Assembly: GCA_027488255.1 (NCBI GenBank)
Contig: JAIYBZ010000009.1
Coordinates: 62,001-126,000 of the forward strand
Origin: Comamonadaceae bacterium
Lineage (GTDB): Bacteria > Pseudomonadota > Gammaproteobacteria > Burkholderiales > Burkholderiaceae_C
Direction: 5' to 3'
DNA: 64,000 nt
Below the pieces are notes generated by a model. That model had not been told where the DNA came from. It ran no database searches and saw nothing but the letters and a program-made list of their open reading frames with translations. The position numbers and the translations under genes were made by a program. Every line of letters begins with the position of its first letter. Positions within the stretch are counted from its first letter, which is position 1. Of this stretch, positions 60,965-64,000 are shown piece by piece.

Positions 60965-61560
60965 CAGGCCTTCTTGTCTTCACCAATGAGCAGCTTGGTG
61001 TCAGACAGGTACATGTGCGGAGGCACTTCGAGGTTATCCGGCGCAGGCTTGTTCTTGAACACACGGCCGGCCAAGTCGAAGGTCGAACCATGGCAAGCGC
61101 ACAAGAAACCACCATTCCAGTCATCGGGCAAGGAAGGCTGTGGGCCCGTTGAGAACTTGTCGCCAGGCGAGCAACCCAAGTGCGTGCAGATCCCCACCGC
61201 CACCATGATTTCTGGCTTGATAGAGCGGTGGCCATTTTTGGCGTATTCGGGTGTGGGGTAAGCGGTGCGGTCCGATGCGGGATCGGCCAACTGCGCCTCC
61301 ACTTTTTTCAACGATTCGAGCTGCTCGGGAGAGCGCTTCATGATCCAAACGGGTTTGCCGCGCCATTCGACGGTCAACTTTTCACCCGGGTTCAAAGCGG
61401 AAATATCCACCTCGACCGCCGCACCAGCCGCTTTGGCTCGTTCGGAAGGTTGAAAACTGCTGACGAAGGGGGTGGCCACAAAGCCAGCGCCTACGGCACC
61501 TGCGCAACCGGAGGCAATCAGCCAGGTCCGTTTGCTGCTGTCGACTGGGGTGTCACTCAT
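60964..61560 (-). CDS. petA: Rieske iron-sulfur protein of bc1 complex
   Basis: CTHLGCSPGD and CACHGSTFDLAGRV Rieske motifs. Confidence 0.97.
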   Translation of the reverse strand: MSDTPVDSSKRTWLIASGCAGAVGAGFVATPFVSSFQPSERAKAAGAAVEVDISALNPGEKLTVEWRGKPVWIMKRSPEQLESLKKVEAQLADPASDRTAYPTPEYAKNGHRSIKPEIMVAVGICTHLGCSPGDKFSTGPQPSLPDDWNGGFLCACHGSTFDLAGRVFKNKPAPDNLEVPPHMYLSDTKLLIGEDKKA

Positions 61561-61782
61561 GGGAATCCTCTAGCGAGTCGTTATCAGGGTCAACCCGCGA
61601 TTGTAGCGGAGAGAATCAGTCACCCGACTTACAAATCGCCTCAGCGGGGTCATCGCGCGGCACCCACACGCGCGGCCTGCCGATTTCGTGATTTTTAAAG
61701 CTGTTTGATGAAGCAATTGAACTATTTTGTCCTCAAATTTGACAAATAGAACCTTGCGCCAAGCAGGCCCTTTGGGGCGTCA

Positions 61783-62874
61783 TCAGACGGCCGCTGGCTG
61801 CTTTGGCGCCAGGCCCACCATGCCCCGGGCCATCGCAATGGCTTGAATCAAACTGCGCGCATCGGCCACACCTTGGCCCGCGATATCCATTGCCGTGCCG
61901 TGGTCTGGGCTGGTTCTGACCAGCGGCAATCCCAGCGTCACATTGACCCCCATTTCAACCCCCAGGTATTTCACGGGGATCAAGCCCTGATCGTGGTACA
62001 TCGCGATGACCACATCAAACGCTTGCCGCCCATCGGCTTGCTTGCGCGCCCGCATGAACACCGTGTCGGGCGCAAAAGGACCATGAACATCCAGACCTTC
62101 TTTTTGCGCTGTGGCCAAGCAGGGTTGCAAGATCTCAATTTCTTCCTGGCCAAACAAGCCCCCCTCGCCTGCGTGTGGATTAACGCCTGCCACTGCGATG
62201 CGCGGTCGACGGCCCAAGACAGGCGTCAAGGACGCATCGGTGATGCGCAAAGTTTGCAAAACGCCGTCAAAAGAAATGGCCTCTAGGGCCTCGCGCAAGG
62301 CCATGTGAATGCTGACCAAAACCACCCGCAATTCGTCGTTGGCCAACATCATGCGCACTGGCATTTGGGACAGTGCCACCCCTGTGTGCCGCGCCGCTTC
62401 CGCCTGCAACAACTCGGTGTGTCCCGGGTATTGGTTGTAAGGCGCGCCTGCGGCATGCAGCGCTTCTTTGTGCAGGGGTGCCGTGACCAGCGCCGCCACC
62501 TCACCGCGCAAAGCGGCACGGGTGGCCCAAAGCACCGCCTCTCCTGCCAATTGCCCTGCACGCCCGTCAATTTGGCCCCAAGGCAAGACAGGGGCCTCTG
62601 GCACCACTTGCAGCACGGGCAAGCAGCCGGGTGGCACTTGCAGGGCTTCTGCCGCGCGCTCGATCTCGCACACGGGAAACGCCGGGGTGGTTTGAACCAA
62701 AGCCATGGCTCGGCGCATCAGCCCCACATCTCCCGCCACAAAACAGCCTTGGGTGAGTTCTGGGGCCTCGCACCAAGCACGGGCCACGATCTCGGGGCCA
62801 ATGCCGCAGGGATCTCCCGGCGTGATGGCCATGGGCCGACTCAAAGCGGCTGGCGAAGAAGACAAGTGGGACAT
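61783..62874 (-). CDS. pdxA: 4-hydroxythreonine-4-phosphate dehydrogenase
   Basis: AITPGDPCGIGPEIVARAW, TAPLHKEALHAAG, MYHDQGLIPVKYLG. Confidence 0.95.
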   Translation of the reverse strand: MSHLSSSPAALSRPMAITPGDPCGIGPEIVARAWCEAPELTQGCFVAGDVGLMRRAMALVQTTPAFPVCEIERAAEALQVPPGCLPVLQVVPEAPVLPWGQIDGRAGQLAGEAVLWATRAALRGEVAALVTAPLHKEALHAAGAPYNQYPGHTELLQAEAARHTGVALSQMPVRMMLANDELRVVLVSIHMALREALEAISFDGVLQTLRITDASLTPVLGRRPRIAVAGVNPHAGEGGLFGQEEIEILQPCLATAQKEGLDVHGPFAPDTVFMRARKQADGRQAFDVVIAMYHDQGLIPVKYLGVEMGVNVTLGLPLVRTSPDHGTAMDIAGQGVADARSLIQAIAMARGMVGLAPKQPAAV

Positions 62875-62899
62875 GGTGCGCAAAGTTGGCGGTGGCCGT

Positions 62900-63658
62900 T
62901 CAGGCCGGGTTGTCGATCTCGATGAATTGGTGCTGCAGCCCCAAATTTTGTGCGACATGTGCAGCCAAGGCGGGTGCCCCATATCGTTCGGTGGCATGGT
63001 GGCCGCAAGCCAAAAATGCAACACCCGTTTCACGCGCCAAATGGGCTTGCGGCTCAGAGATTTCGCCAGTGATGAACGCATCAACACCCTGCGCAATGGC
63101 CGCCTCAAAATAGCTTTGCGCGCCGCCCGAGCACCACGCCACACGCCGAACGGGTCGGTCATGGTGTCCGACACAAGTCACCGCGCGACCCAGCGTGGCG
63201 GCGACATGGTCCGCCAGCGCTTGTGGGCCAGACCACACGCCCTCGCCTTGGCCTAAAAAGCCCAAATCTTGCTCACCAAAACGGCCCTGCGCTTGCAAGC
63301 CCAACACCCGCGCCAATTGGGCGTTGTTGCCCCATGTGGGGTGGGCATCCAGGGGCAAGTGGTAGGCAAACAAATGGATGCCGTGGGCCAGCAGCAAGCG
63401 CAAGCGCTCGCGCATCCAGCCGGTGACACGCCCATCTTGGCCGCGCCAAAACAGCCCATGGTGCACCACGATGGCATCGGCTTCAGCGGCGATCGCCGCT
63501 TCGATCAAGGCCCGGCTGGCGGTCACACCGCTTACCAAACGGCGAATGTCACGGTCGCCTTCGACCTGCAGCCCATTGGGGCCGTAGTCGCGAAATTTTT
63601 CGGGTTGGAGCAAAGCATCAAAGGCTTGACCCAAAGTGTGAGCATCGGTCATGGGCAA
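62900..63658 (-). CDS. NIF3-like dinuclear metal center protein
   Basis: FRDYGPNGLQVEGDRDIRRLVSGVTASRALIEAAIAAEADAIVVHHGLFW. Confidence 0.94.
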   Translation of the reverse strand: MPMTDAHTLGQAFDALLQPEKFRDYGPNGLQVEGDRDIRRLVSGVTASRALIEAAIAAEADAIVVHHGLFWRGQDGRVTGWMRERLRLLLAHGIHLFAYHLPLDAHPTWGNNAQLARVLGLQAQGRFGEQDLGFLGQGEGVWSGPQALADHVAATLGRAVTCVGHHDRPVRRVAWCSGGAQSYFEAAIAQGVDAFITGEISEPQAHLARETGVAFLACGHHATERYGAPALAAHVAQNLGLQHQFIEIDNPA

Positions 63659-63737
63659 AAAGCTTTCTTTCTTGAGTGTCTATTGTGGCGCAGGCTCACG
63701 TGCTCAGGAAAGCCATGAATCAAGGACAATCTCCCCC

Positions 63738-64000
63738 ATGAAACGCTTATGGTTACTTTTTTCCCAATGGGTGACGGTCTTGCTGGCCCTCTGGTTTGTC
63801 GTGGCCACCCTGCAACCCGAATGGCTGCGCAGTGCCCGACGCTCGGCTGAGGGCATGACGTTGTTGCAGGCCCCAAGCGGATCGGTCTTGAGCCGCCCCG
63901 CTGGAAGCCTGAGTGCCCCCGCCCGACTGGCCTCACCGGCTGTCGTCAGCATCAACACCAGCAAATCCAACACAGCGGGACAAGAGCCTTGGTTTAGGTT
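63738..64000 (+). CDS. Trypsin-like serine protease, DegQ/AlgW-like (N-terminal part only)
   Basis: MKRLWLLFSQWVTVLLALWFVVATLQPEWL...ASPAVVSINTSKS; runs off right edge. Confidence 0.7.
   Translation, partial: MKRLWLLFSQWVTVLLALWFVVATLQPEWLRSARRSAEGMTLLQAPSGSVLSRPAGSLSAPARLASPAVVSINTSKSNTAGQEPWFR

Noticed and set aside
59537-61261. 574-aa + strand ORF
   Set aside because: Antisense shadow of petB/petA; low-complexity His/Gln-rich translation

Overview
The window is a dense 64 kb stretch of a Betaproteobacterium. Gene order and protein sequences look like Burkholderiales, probably Comamonadaceae (inference). Most of it is housekeeping: ubiB/ubiJ-like/ubiE, ugpBAEC-Q, hemA-prfA-prmC-grxD, a moxR/VWA module, a partial fbp-type iron transporter, pilBCD-coaE-zapD-yacG, nudix/DUF815/argJ/secA/dciA, sspAB, petABC, pdxA, a NIF3-like protein, tRNA-Arg(CCU) and tRNA-Thr(UGU). 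The main accessory region is a sulfur-oxidation locus at about 25.3-42.0 kb. It holds an ArsR-type regulator followed by soxCDYZAXB and a metallohydrolase, extra c-type cytochromes, a frameshifted rhodanese, a second rhodanese, a SoxW-like thioredoxin, a YeeE/YedE transporter, soxF plus a cytochrome, a DsrE-like protein, a second ArsR paralog and an unusual Crp/Fnr protein. The most interesting signals are regulatory. There are four sites matching TTGAT-N4-ATCAA (three perfect); three of them lie within 3.2 kb of the Fnr-like gene. One sits in an unexplained 325-bp spacer between convergent genes, beside a perfect 13-bp hairpin. Intrinsic-terminator-like hairpins lie just upstream of several sulfur genes, and an ATTC-N8-GAAT operator-like repeat lies upstream of the sox operon regulator. 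No CRISPR array, complete IS element or rRNA was seen. All family calls are from reading the protein sequences; no database search was run.
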